A stretch of 64,000 nucleotides of DNA. Origin: Mya arenaria. Lineage: Eukaryota > Mollusca > Bivalvia > Myida > Myidae. The DNA is taken from contig NC_069128.1 of NCBI RefSeq assembly GCF_026914265.1, forward strand, positions 30,928,460-30,992,459, read 5' to 3'. Positions 47,444 through 58,699 of the stretch are shown in pieces; position 1 is the stretch's first letter; every line of letters starts with the position of its first letter. A program made the translations under genes and the position numbers. Below the pieces are notes generated by a model. It saw only the letters and a list, made by a program, of their open reading frames with translations. It had not been told where the DNA came from and made no database searches.

Positions 47444-49958
47444 TTCGTGCTGTATCTTTGTGTAAATTATACGATTTGTTTTATTATATTGCTTGTCTAC
47501 AACCCATATCACATAAACCAGAAAACTTTAGATCCAGATTGTGCTTTATTGTTTTTAATGTTTGAAATTATCGTTTATCTCTTCTTCTTTCGGTAGGCTA
47601 AGTTGTAAAATTGAAACATCTTTTTTGGACATCATTGATATTGTTCTGAAAAGAATATTGCATTTTTGATGCAGAATATCTTTGTCTTAAAATGTTGATA
47701 ATCTTTTTTTTTAGTGTGAATAAATTTTAATAACTTCAAAGTGAGCATAAAAGGAAAAGAGTCATTTAATATTAATATGTCTTAGTTCTAGACGAGATAC
47801 AAACCGCTGTCACCACACAAAATGTAGTGGTCTCACATCGACGCAGCAATAAACAAAAGTTTGACAGGATTTCATGACAAATTACATTTTACATGAAGAT
47901 ATTACATGTTGTAAGTGAATTATTGTCAGTCTTAGCAATACGGTGAGATGGTACTATATTAGTTCTGGTAGTACATATACACATGTAAAAGATTACCGAT
48001 AAAAAGTCTCTTGTTTGCGTTCTTTGTTGAGGGTCATATGACCAACTTGTCTCTCACGCCCTAGCGATAGATTTCGGTCCAATTTGCAAATGTTTCATTT
48101 TATTGCTTTTCTTACTTTTTGCAGGGTTAGGACAATTTAAATATGCTAAAAGAGAAAATTAAACAAACTTTTTTTTGAAAATGAATATTAATGATAATAT
48201 TAAAACAGACAAACTACAAAGATAGCAGCTAAACATCATGTCAATTTCAAAAAATAAGTAAGATAGTTGAAATTGCCTATTTTATTTTATTAGCTTCGTC
48301 TATCGGAACTATTGTTTCCTTCCAATCCTATTAATATTTTTATGGTTTTCGATGCAAAATGGAGTTTTATCCATAGAATGTTGTTTTTTCCCTTGATTAA
48401 AACTGAACTCATCAATTATGAACCAGTACATGTTGCAAAAATAATATGTCAGTAAGTTGCATATGGTTAGACAAAGATATTTTTTGAAGTTAGCATAACT
48501 TACATTGTATTTGAATAAAGGTAATCCTGTTTTTCAAACGTTTTCTTGAACTTTCAGCTGATTGTAAGAACAATTGCTTTGCTACAAAATATATTACAGA
48601 CAAAATCAGCTGCTCGCTCATAAACCTGATGCTATATTATTTATCAAATATCTATAAACACTTCTAAAAAAATCACACATTTTGAGATTTATAAACGTAG
48701 CTATTTCACGATAAACGAAATTATTTTTTAAACGATACTATGTCGTTCCTTAATATATTTCAAAGAAATAGGCGCAAAAATAACATGGACATTTTCAGTG
48801 CGTGTTGAACCGAAATAAAATCAAGACAAGATGGGCAAATATACCTAAAGCATGCCAATTATTTGTTTGATCTAATGTATTTTGTGAGGCAGATTTAATT
48901 GTTTAATGGGATTTAGTTGTATTTGTCTGCCGTAAGTAACCTTTTTGGAATAATTATAAGACAGCAAGAGGATAGATACTGTTTTAACAATAGCATGCGC
49001 GTTTCTTCTACTTATATTTACTAATTAAAATCAGTAATACAGTAAAGGTAATTTAAAAATGATTCCTACGTTTTTGTTCAGTATTTCCTGTTCATAGGAA
49101 TATAGGTCTACGTACACGATGTCTAAGATTTTAGACAAAATAACTATGCCTCTTTTATATTCCAAATAAAAATACAATTATGATTATATCCACTCAAATA
49201 GCGTGTGGGCGCAAGACATTCTTCATAGACCAATTCAGCGAATTCTGTCTTTAGTCCGATTTGCTCGCAGACAAAACAATCAGTAATTGAGAATACACAT
49301 GCATTCGTTCCCTAGGATACTGTCATAAGAGTTTACGATGACATGCACAACCATAATTTTTCTAGCGATTTCCTTGACTACACTACGAAACATGTCTGAG
49401 CGTATGTTTAAATTTGAATAAAAAACATACTCACAAGTACTGAATATGCGATTCACAATTCGTTTTATTTCTAGCGTCTTAATTACGTAATAAAAATGAA
49501 AACAACATATGCTGATGACCACCGGAAAGGTCTAAGTCGCCTTTTATATTGCCGGAATAGTATTACTTGATGAGTTTGTAAGTCAAGTTTCTCTTAAAAT
49601 TTCCAATTTCATTCAAATAATTTGATCATAATAATACCTAGTTATGGTGTATTATTGGTTATATTGAGATCAATGTCTCGAACAATAAAAAAGGTAATTA
49701 AATACTTAGTAGACAATGCATTATGTCATTTCATAAACAATTGTCGATGAAGCGTAAGGAGCCTTGGCATATATATACATTTTACAAGAAATGTGAGGAA
49801 ATAATATTAAACCCAACTGCTTATGAAAGGGATGTGATTATTGATTCATGTTTATGGTTTATTTATTTAATTAAAAAAATGTAAAAAGGTAAAACAATTC
49901 TATTAAAAGTCCATTTCTTGGAATTTAAGTATCTGAGCCACAAATATTTGAAATTTGG

Positions 49959-50192
49959 ATGCCAGGTAAACAAAAATTATTTCAATGGGTAAAGGAAGAA
50001 TATGTAAATTATGACGATAATAGCATTGCAAACACAATTGGCCATTTCATGTTTCTAAAGTCTAAGCTACGACTGCTTAAAAACTCAGGTCAGTCATTAT
50101 CGTTTCGGATTAATTACGTCAATAGCTTGTTATGTCTGACTGAGATTTTGATTGAAAAACTTATAAAATCAAATCATTTGCTTGAATTTTGA
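49959..50192 (+). CDS. Unknown 77-codon open frame (MPGKQ)
   Basis: The frame starts MPGKQKLFQWVKEEYVN and ends LIKSNHLLEF; it is charged and leucine-rich. The frame is also open for ten codons before the ATG, so an exon boundary rather than this start is possible. DNA similarity links it to 18723-18962 (AAATTTGGATGCC against AAATTTGATTGCTGG; TCAGTCATT against TCGGTCATT). Its block paralogue near 37675-37790 has lost about 150 bp and the frame. Evidence for coding is modest. Confidence 0.3.
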   Translation: MPGKQKLFQWVKEEYVNYDDNSIANTIGHFMFLKSKLRLLKNSGQSLSFRINYVNSLLCLTEILIEKLIKSNHLLEF

Positions 50193-50996
50193 ATAATAGA
50201 CTCGATGGTATAACGGCAAGCCCACTTAGATTACCGCAACATTTCATCACGGTTACCTTTTCTATTTTATGTCGGAAAATTCGTTGTTGAAAACTATCTT
50301 TTCATATTTAGTTGTTTGGATTGGTCTATATAATACCTTTTCTGAGTTGAGTATCGCTAACTTTCGTTCACGTCATCAAAACAGTTTGTTTGGTACCCAA
50401 GTTGCATTACAGCCCTTACACTATAAGCGGAAACCCATCTAGTGAACGTTAGCCACAGACACATCAAGACTTAACCGAACAACTAAATGCATGGCTGATG
50501 GGAAGAAAGAACGTTTCTTTGAACTAAAATATCATTTCGAAATGTCAACTATTCCAGAAGACTTCCTTCAACGTAGAGTAAAGAACTTGCATTATTGTGA
50601 CACGATAATATTATTGACAAAATGTTTAGAAAACTAACCCAATAAAATTGTCATCAGTATTTTTTCTGGAGTGATATTGTAAGTACTACAACAACGTTTT
50701 AATCAATGTTCTTTACATTGATTGCAACCATTGGAAAATGCATTTGTGACGCTGAATATAACTTTCTTACAAATGAAGAAATAAACATTTTGGCCAAGAA
50801 ATCCCGAAATCAAGAATAGTGTCAACTAGTTAAAAATATGTTAACAACGCGTCTTCATTTTACAGGCATGAATTTACATGTCGTGTTGGTGCTATTTTAG
50901 GACAATAAGGTAGATGCTCTCGTATAAACTAGCCAATCATTGAACTGTCGATTCCATTGTCAACTTTTATAAACAACCCACAGCATGAATGTTTTA

Positions 50997-51059
50997 GCCT
51001 CGGTGGAACAGTTGACAGAGCCTCAGACCAACTCTCGATTTCGATCGTCGCCCACGACA
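50997..51059 (+). pseudogene. tRNA-Met relic (unit B2a)
   Basis: GCCTCGGTGGAACAGTTGAC is followed after a gap by TTTCGATCGTCGCCCACGAC and A. The first part matches the acceptor and D arm, the second a worn B box, T stem and acceptor. The anticodon arm is not recognisable. It is collinear with the relic at 38601. Confidence 0.65.
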
Positions 51060-51742
51060 TGATATGTTTGCGTTTCTTTGCGTTACATTATTATTGCTTT
51101 TTATGTCTATATCAGGTATTTATTTCCATATATATTTGAGATAAAGAAAACAACATATTTGTTTGAAATACTTTCGTTTAAGTAATGGCATAAATTCAAC
51201 GGAATATATGGACATTAAAATAGCTTATTTGTCAATGGTTTCTTTTAAACAGTACTCCGCATATTGCTACTGGACGAGACGACAGAATCCGTCTCATCAT
51301 TGTACAATTTCGCCCGAAGATCACGTTCGTACATACCTTGTGGGTAAAATAATCCCCAAGGATGAATTGTGATGAACGGTTTCTTTTAAAAATTCATCAT
51401 GAACTGTATATTCCCGATGGAACAACAAACGTAATTTGTAAATCTTCCTTCTAGACAATTACATTGGAAGTCGCTAATTGCCAGGAGATTTATCTCAACG
51501 TTTTTCAATGTAAAACGTTAATCGACTTAATAGGCTACTAACATAACAGACCTGTCATCTATGATTGCACGTCCGTCAAATGTGTCATCTGTGTCTTATC
51601 TAAACTGATTGTTGAACTTCAAAATAGTCAATGACGACAAATGATCCAAATCTTTGACACTGTTTTAAAAAATGTTAATTTGTTTAAATTTCACGAAGGC
51701 AATCAAGACTTATCTTTTTGAAATATTGCAATAGTTAATTAA

Positions 51743-52707
51743 ACAAGAGCCGTCGTAAGACAGCGCGCTCGACTACGCCGCATTGACTTAGAAGTGAATA
51801 CAATAACGATGTTATATACAAAATTTGGTCTCTTTATGTCAAACCTAACTTGATTTCCCATTATGAACATGTGGTTAGGAATATATAAATATTTTTTTCA
51901 AAAGAAATAAAAAAAAAAAAATTAAAAATCAAAAAAAGTCAAGGGCCATAATTTGTTAAGGGATAAAATGGAGTTATGTTTCTTGTTGTTAGATGGTCGT
52001 AAATAATTTTGATTTTTAATAAGTGCACAGAATGAACGATATAGAAGTTTTTTTTATTAAAATCCCAACTTGTTCTTAACTTTTACATGCCTAAAACTTT
52101 AACCTAAGTCAGTCAGGGGCCATAACTTGTATTAAGGATATGAAGTTATGTAACCTCATTGGGTAATGGTCCTGAACAATTGTGTGAAGTATTAAGTCAT
52201 TTGAATGAATGGTATAGAAGTAATTAATAAATATCCCAACCTGCCCTAAAACTTTAACCTAAGTTCCATAGTCAATCAGGGGCCACAATTTGTATGACAG
52301 ATAATATTGAGTTATATAACCTCATTATGTGATGACTCTGAACAACTGTGTGAAGTATTAAGTCAATTGAATGAACGGTATTGGAGTTTTAAGTGAAAAT
52401 CCAAACTTGCCCTAAAACTTCAACCTGCCCTAAAACTGTAACCCAAGTCGATCAGGGGCCATAACTTGTATTAAGGATAATATGGGGTTATGTAACCTCA
52501 TTGTGTGATGATCCTAAACAACTGCATGAAGTATTAAGTCAATTGAACAAAGGGTATAGAAGTAATTAAAAAATATCCCAACCTGCCCTAAAACTTTAAC
52601 CTGAGTAAAGAATAATATGGAGTTGTCTAACCTCATCATGTGATGGCCCTGAACAACTGTGTTAAGTATTAAGTCAATTGAATGAAGGGTATTGGAATAA
52701 TCGAGCT
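51743..52707. mobile_element. Helentron-like non-autonomous element (~965 bp) with empty-site counterpart
   Basis: The sister block has an uninterrupted junction at 39355-39365 (TTAATTAAAAAAGGACATTT). Here TTAATTAA is followed by ACAAGAGCCGTC.. and the flank resumes as AAAAAGGAAATTT after ..TCGAGCT. No target duplication beyond A/A (T/T on the other strand) is seen, which fits Helentron-type insertion between two T residues. Near the left end GCCGTC-GTAA-GACAGC can form a hairpin. CTCGA at the left and TCGAG at the right give short inverted subterminal repeats. The body (51939-52697) is about 4.5 tandem units of 135-175 bp. No coding capacity. I recall similar elements as common in bivalves, unchecked. 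Confidence 0.7.
51939..52697. repeat. ~170-bp tandem repeats inside the Helentron-like element
   Basis: Recurring phrases are CAGGGGCCATAACTTGTATT and GAACAACTGTGTGAAGTATT. The latter occurs near 52174, 52340, 52516 and 52651 (spacings 166, about 176, 135). The first unit is diverged and the last is shortened. Confidence 0.85.
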
Positions 52708-53540
52708 AAAAAGGAAATTTATTAAAATTTTAGGAGCGGCAACCAAAACAAATTAGTTATTATGATTTTGATTTTGCAATAAAGATGTGGAACAGGTGAA
52801 TTTATTTAAAATTAAGAACGACAAATGGAGACAGATGTTTTAGAAACGTTTGCAATAAAGTTTTACGAACTATGTATTGATTTAAATCCCAAAACGGCAA
52901 TAGGGAAAAATCAAGAATTGTTCGCAATACGATAAGTGTATTTTTGATATCATATTCATCTTTCAAGCAAATAATGAAGCACCGCCAACCCTCACTCTAC
53001 TAGCAAAAAAAATCCTGATTGATATACTTTAATGTTCGATTAATTTAATTATAACTGCATAAAGTTATAACTAGTCATCGGAAACCGAGTTTTTCTTGTG
53101 CTGCAGTTTGCGTCTGAAATCCTACCATGACAGTAACCCTAGCTGCTTTGTTAAAATTAGACCTGGAATATTCATAAGCTAGATGCATTAGGCTACATGG
53201 ATGACCTGATAACGACGATTTAAGACAAAATAATGTAATAAATTCATATTTAATTCAATTCGTGTTTTGTTGATTTAAGTCATGATCAATTTAAAATTAA
53301 AATAGCCGAAGATATATATTTTATGTCTATTTCTAAATTCCAAACTTAGATAATACGGACTAGAAAATGATGTATAGTTTTCTTAGTCTCATTCACTTAG
53401 CGCAACAATATCAAATTAATTCATTGCCTCTCATAACTCAGGACATAAAACTTCATTTCAGCTTTAATTAACATCGGTAAAATACGATAAAAGACGTCCA
53501 TCGTATTGTTACCAGCAGTAGCAGAGTTATCTCTGAACAT

Positions 53541-53700
53541 ATTGCTTTGCTCTCAGCTGTTTGATTGTGGTGACAGCTAGGTGCACTCAGCTTAATGGAT
53601 GCTATCAGAGACCGATATTGGACGAGCCATTGGTATTTGGAATAAAACATATCCATAAAGATAATAGTTTATATTTACTGATACTTTCCTGATCTGGAAG
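53541..53700 (+). promoter_or_regulatory. Conserved leader block upstream of gene copy 5
   Basis: This has GATTGTGGTGACAGCTAGGT, GCTTAATGGATGCTATCAGA and GACCGATATTGGACGAGCCA, the best match to the apparent consensus. It lies about 580 bp before the start codon. The minus strand is open at 53468-53656. Confidence 0.4.
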
Positions 53701-54276
53701 GTTTACTCGTGCAATTTGGAAAGGTGTTTTGCTTCACCATAGGATATACAACTGGACTATTAACGACTTACGGTTATTTGAGTAAGTCAACTCACTTCTA
53801 ATTCCATGGGAATATTGTGCGTTTTCTGTTAGTAAGGAAGAAACTGTGCATTTTATGGAACTTAAATCAAAACAAATCTTGGCTTTCTGGAAATTATTAT
53901 CCGTGACAGTTTCTACAAATCGAAGATTGTTTTACAAATATAGCTGCAGATGGAACTTTAGTGTTATATGTAATTTCAAAGTTTAAGAGTTGAAAATACC
54001 TCAGGCTGCATATGATGTGTCGGTTAATTTAAATACATATTCACCTTAGTTTAAAAGTGTCGGATGCTGTGTCTCCTGAAAGTTTATACCAGCAAAAATA
54101 TAAGTTAAGGCTGCCAAGAACAACTATAACAAAATATCAAATAAGGATTTCATAACATACTTCTAGTAGTACAGTATATTTGTATTGCATTGAATAAATA
54201 AGACATTCTCAGCCTATTCCTCCTTAGTCACAAGGGATTATCTCTGAATATTGTTAGGTAATAAACAAAATCAGTC

Positions 54277-54776
54277 ATGCATCAAATTCAGTTTAACAAT
54301 AACCGTGACGGGTTTGACAATGGAGCGTTAAGGAAATATAACAGATCGTGTGCAAAGAGACCTACGTACGTCGGTCTTCAACTGAGGAAGATACGGGACA
54401 CGCAATGGATTATTATTCGCAACAAGTACACCAAAGAAATAGTGGATCTAGAGGTACGAATCATACTTTTACTTATATTTACTCGTTTATATGTTTGACA
54501 GATTGCGAATGTAAAACTCGCATACTTACTTCAATTTAGAAAGACCATTACAAATCGAAACAAAATGTTTGGTGGACTAAGATTTTATTAAGAACATTAT
54601 ACTTTCCTTTACAGTTTGCGAAAATTCATGATATAGAAACATCATCACTTATTATTGTAGAGTGGGACTGTTTGTACACTAAATTGATTAGAATATCACT
54701 GCATGAGCATCAAAAAGTCATTGAACGACCTAAATGCCACTTTATTCTGGAAGAGATTGTGAAAATTTTAATATGA
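54277..54776 (+). CDS. Two-exon gene of unknown function, copy 5 (112 aa; exons 54277-54453 and 54615-54776)
   Basis: Exon 1 gives 59 codons starting MHQIQFNNN and ending IVDLE, then a GTACGA donor. The 161-nt intron ends in TTTCCTTTACAG (54603-54614). Exon 2 continues in phase 0 for 53 codons starting FAKIHDIE, with CLYTKLIRISLHEH, and ends EIVKILI before TGA. Compared with copy 3, exon 2 has no indel in its first 50 codons and no stop, but about 15 amino-acid changes against four silent ones. That suggests relaxed or diversifying evolution, not strong constraint. Exon 1 is better conserved. Cysteines at residues 25, 78 and 100 are kept in both. No family, signal peptide or membrane helix recognised. 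AATACA rather than AATAAA lies downstream. Confidence 0.55.
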
Positions 54777-57700
54777 ATGTCAATATACGGACTGTATTGC
54801 ATCAACTATCAATACATTTATCAAGGGAAAACACATGATGATTTATAAATCAAATACAAAAAAAAAATGAAGGAAATTAAGAGTTTTCTACATTAAAGGT
54901 ATTAACTGTTCTGAGCTTAGCTGCTGTCCGTCCTGCTTACGAAGGCTGCGAATCAGTGCTTTATCAAGTCGGAATATCTATAAACAATCAATATGTTTAC
55001 TTGAAAATGTACTTGATTGTGTTTGGCGTTTATTGAAATAGTGTAAACTAAAAAGAAAGTAGTTTTGTCGAATTCGATTTATTTCATGTTTTAAACATAT
55101 CTTAAAACTTGCAGTGTATTAGCAATCAAAAGCAATGTAAAAGGCAATTTATTTAAAAAAAAATATTGAAAATTATACTTATCATTGGGTTTATCATTTC
55201 AAAGGGTGTTTGAAAAGGTATCATAATGTCACGAATTTCAGTTATAAATTATGTCCATTTAAAAATATCAATTAAAAGTTGTACTTGCAAATTCAATTTT
55301 TTACGCTATGTCTACCAACTCTTGAAGGGAATGGCTTCGAAAAATAAATTAATTATGATAAAATATCATTTGATGTGGTTGATTTTTTTATAGCCATGAA
55401 TGTAAAAAGTTGACATTTTTGTTGTTTCTAATTAAATTTCAAAAGAACTTGGTGCAATCATTATCAGTGCAGGTTAAATTGAAAATACAACGTGCTTTAT
55501 TAAGACATTACATGGCCAATTACTTGATTGATCGGATAAAATGTATGAGGCACAAATAATTGCTTAATGAAGTGATGTTGTATTTGTCTGCTGCACAAGA
55601 TAACAGGTCGATAGATACTTTTTTCAAATAGCAAGCACATTTCATTTGACTAGATATTTCTTAAACCAGTAACAACGAAAAGGTAATAAAAATATTCATA
55701 CTTTTGTGTTGGAATAGTCCAGATAAGAAATACAGTTATGGTATAGAGGTGCTAGATATCCTTTCTGAAACAATTTATCGAATGCTGCCTAAGTCATATT
55801 AGCTCGCAGACAAACAGCAATGCAGAATAGACATGCATTCATTCCCTTGGAAACGGCCCTGAGATTTTATGATTACATGCAACACAATTATATTCTAGTA
55901 ATTGTCTTGACAATACAAATATGATTTACATGTCTGAACATATTTCATTCTTGAAATGTGTGATCCACAATAAATAAAGAGTTTGATCACGTTTCCATTT
56001 TTTTACTTATTTTATCCACCGGAAAGTCTGATTTTTATCGGAAAGTTGTATGTGTTGGTAGGGAAACGCCAAAACATTAATTATAATCATTGTGGACTTT
56101 AGTAATGTTTTTTTCGAAAATAGTAATGATAGCATTTAGCACCTTGGTAATCGCCATAAACACTCTAAAGACGTAAATATTAGATAAAAATAAGATTAAA
56201 AATCAGGATTCCCTTCCGATATTCATTTTTCCTAGAATTGTTTCATCATAATCATTCCTAGTTAGTCATATCCTAAATAATATGTCTGTAAAGGATTAAA
56301 AATCAAGGCCGACTGCTTAGGATCAGGATTTGATTAATGATTTACCTATTGAATTAAGAAACCCGGACGGACTTGAAATACAAGGAAAACGGAACTTTTC
56401 ACATCTAGTTGTCGTTTTTAAGGAGACATGATTGTGGAAATGTAAAATTATAATTATCCAAAAAAGTTCAACTTAAAAGAATTTCCGCTATTTTGTTTAA
56501 GATAGAAGTCTACTGTATTATTCATTTATCATAAGCGTTTTTACCCTTCAGATTATAATGTATTTCTATCCAAAATTGCAATTACACATGTCGATACATA
56601 GACAATCATATCCGTTTGTTTCACTTTTACTAATAATTGATTCAAAGATGCAACGACGCATGCATAAATGCCGTTTATTCAAGTAATAATATAGCAAGGC
56701 AATGGTAATTATAATGTCATTTGTGCACTGTATTCTAATATAGCTGCAATTAACACTTACCCGCACGCTATGTATTGCAGGGTACGATATCATTAAGTTT
56801 TATATTTCTGAAATCCACGTTGGATTGAAAGAGCTACAGAGTTTTATTATTACACACTTAGTCTTTATTGCAGTCAGTTAAATAAATTGTTTCTGACACG
56901 AACATTATAAGAAACATAGAACAAAGTTTCAAGTTTGTAGGCAATAACATCCATACATTCTACAATGAATATATAACTTATATTTTGTGTATGTTTATCT
57001 CTTGGAAGAAATGTTTGCATGCCTTCATTTTTGGCTCGACATTCATGCCTTTCCTTGACAGTTACGCAATTTATATGATAAACAATCATTTGCATGTTTA
57101 TATTTAACATTAGAAACAATTTTGTAAAATAAAAGGCTAATGGAAATGTATAAATATCAACATAATGCATTTGTTTTGTAAATATTGTACACATTGGGTA
57201 TAAAATGATGCAAAATGCAGAAATGACTGATCAGGCTAATCCCTGTTTTTGCAAAACGGTACTTTTCATATCACACGAGGAAAGAAAAAAAAATCTCGTC
57301 TCATAATTGCATCATTTCATGCAAAATGTATCCTTTGCTAAACTGTTGTGAATGCGCTTTTAATGTAACTATTTTGCATGGGCTATTCCTAAGAGAACAA
57401 AGAATGCCAAACATAATTTTCTTCAAGATAATTCCATTGGACGTTGCTCACTGCAAGGGGATTCATGTCAGCGTCTCTAACAGTAATGACATCAATGTGA
57501 CAAAAAGATCGTCTGTGATTTCTACTAACTAAACAGACGTGTCAACTATGTCCTATCTAAACTTATTGTGAAATTGCTGAAACGCAATAAAAATATTCCT
57601 GGAATTGTTTCAATACGTAAACACATATTGCCACCACAATAACAATAAAGTATCCAAATTTGACACAGCTGCTTATCTAAATTAATTGTGGAATTTCAGG

Positions 57701-58143
57701 AACGTATATTCTAGAATCATTTGCAATATTATAAATATGATTTGTTATTAAATTCTAAAAATGGCAAGGGTTTTATTATCGTCTGTAAAACCATTTAAAA
57801 GGGGATTTTTGAAGCATATTGTTAAGTTTAGCAAACAATAAACAATATCTTTGGCAAGAAATTGCTGTACGACCAGAAAAAACTACAACAATTTGTCCGA
57901 AATTGGACGGAAATAAATGAATATGTCATTTAGATGCTAATGGTTTCGAAATTGCGTAGCATTTTATCGTTTGTCACTTTGTTAGGTACATGGCGCGAAA
58001 CTTCAATACGTTATTTTCGTTTTCAAGTTTTACAATGAGCGTTGAGGGGACGACTCCAATGTTCAACTCATTAGAGCTTAAGGCATACACAGATATAGCT
58101 GACGTTGCCGTTAGAAATTACGTTAAAGTTTAATTACGTATGT

Positions 58144-58234
58144 GCCTCGGTAGCGCAGTAGGTAGCGCGTCAGTCTCATAATCAGTGAACACAGAGCGAT
58201 CTGAAGGTCGTGAGTTCGATCCTCACCCGGGGCA
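58144..58234 (+). tRNA. tRNA-Met(CAU) with intron (copy 5)
   Basis: Mature sequence as in copy 1, with TTCGATC restored relative to copy 4. Anticodon at 58177-58179; the intron at 58181-58198 is identical to that of copy 4, in line with the block duplication. TTTT at 58241-58244. Confidence 0.95.
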
Positions 58235-58699
58235 TATATGTTTTGTAGTATCCTTACAAATAATAGTTGCTTCCTTATTAAATACAACTTTTTTAATTGG
58301 AAAGAAAATTTATCTGTGCGTTACGTTCATCTATGCTTTTGTAGTACCCAAAACAGGCTTCTTTGTATTATTTATTTCGAACTTCCTGATAATCATATGA
58401 TCAATCGTATAGGAATCGTGCTGTTATAACAATATCTGTGTAACATTGTTCACATTCATTTCATAATGAGCTTTAGTTTGACGCTCATCTTTGAAAATGA
58501 TATATTCTTTCTTCACACGTATTCTGTGTTAATATGAATAAATCGGTTATTTCAATTGCAAAGAGTGTCATCAGGACTAAGACCTTCTGCTTCAATAGCG
58601 CTCTTAGATTTCAAAATAAGTTTTGGAACGTTGTAAGCATAAACGTCAGTGCAGCGTCGATTGTCTCTTGGACAACTTAACAGAGATTCCACAATCACG

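Larger units (their letters stand above)
45450..52990 (+). repeat. Segmental duplication block B2, first half (unit B2a)
   Basis: Second copy of unit B1a. The join from the post-tRNA text of B1b to the leader lies near 45440-45545. It carries minirepeats, the conserved block, gene copy 4, the MPGKQ open frame, a tRNA relic and a Helentron-like insertion that B1a lacks. The spacing between matching landmarks shrinks from 14.2 to 12.4 kb along the unit, showing several deletions in B2a or insertions in B1a. Confidence 0.8.

Noticed and set aside
56874-57194. 106-codon minus-strand open frame
   Set aside because: The block paralogue near 43800-44050 differs by several indels and does not keep the frame.
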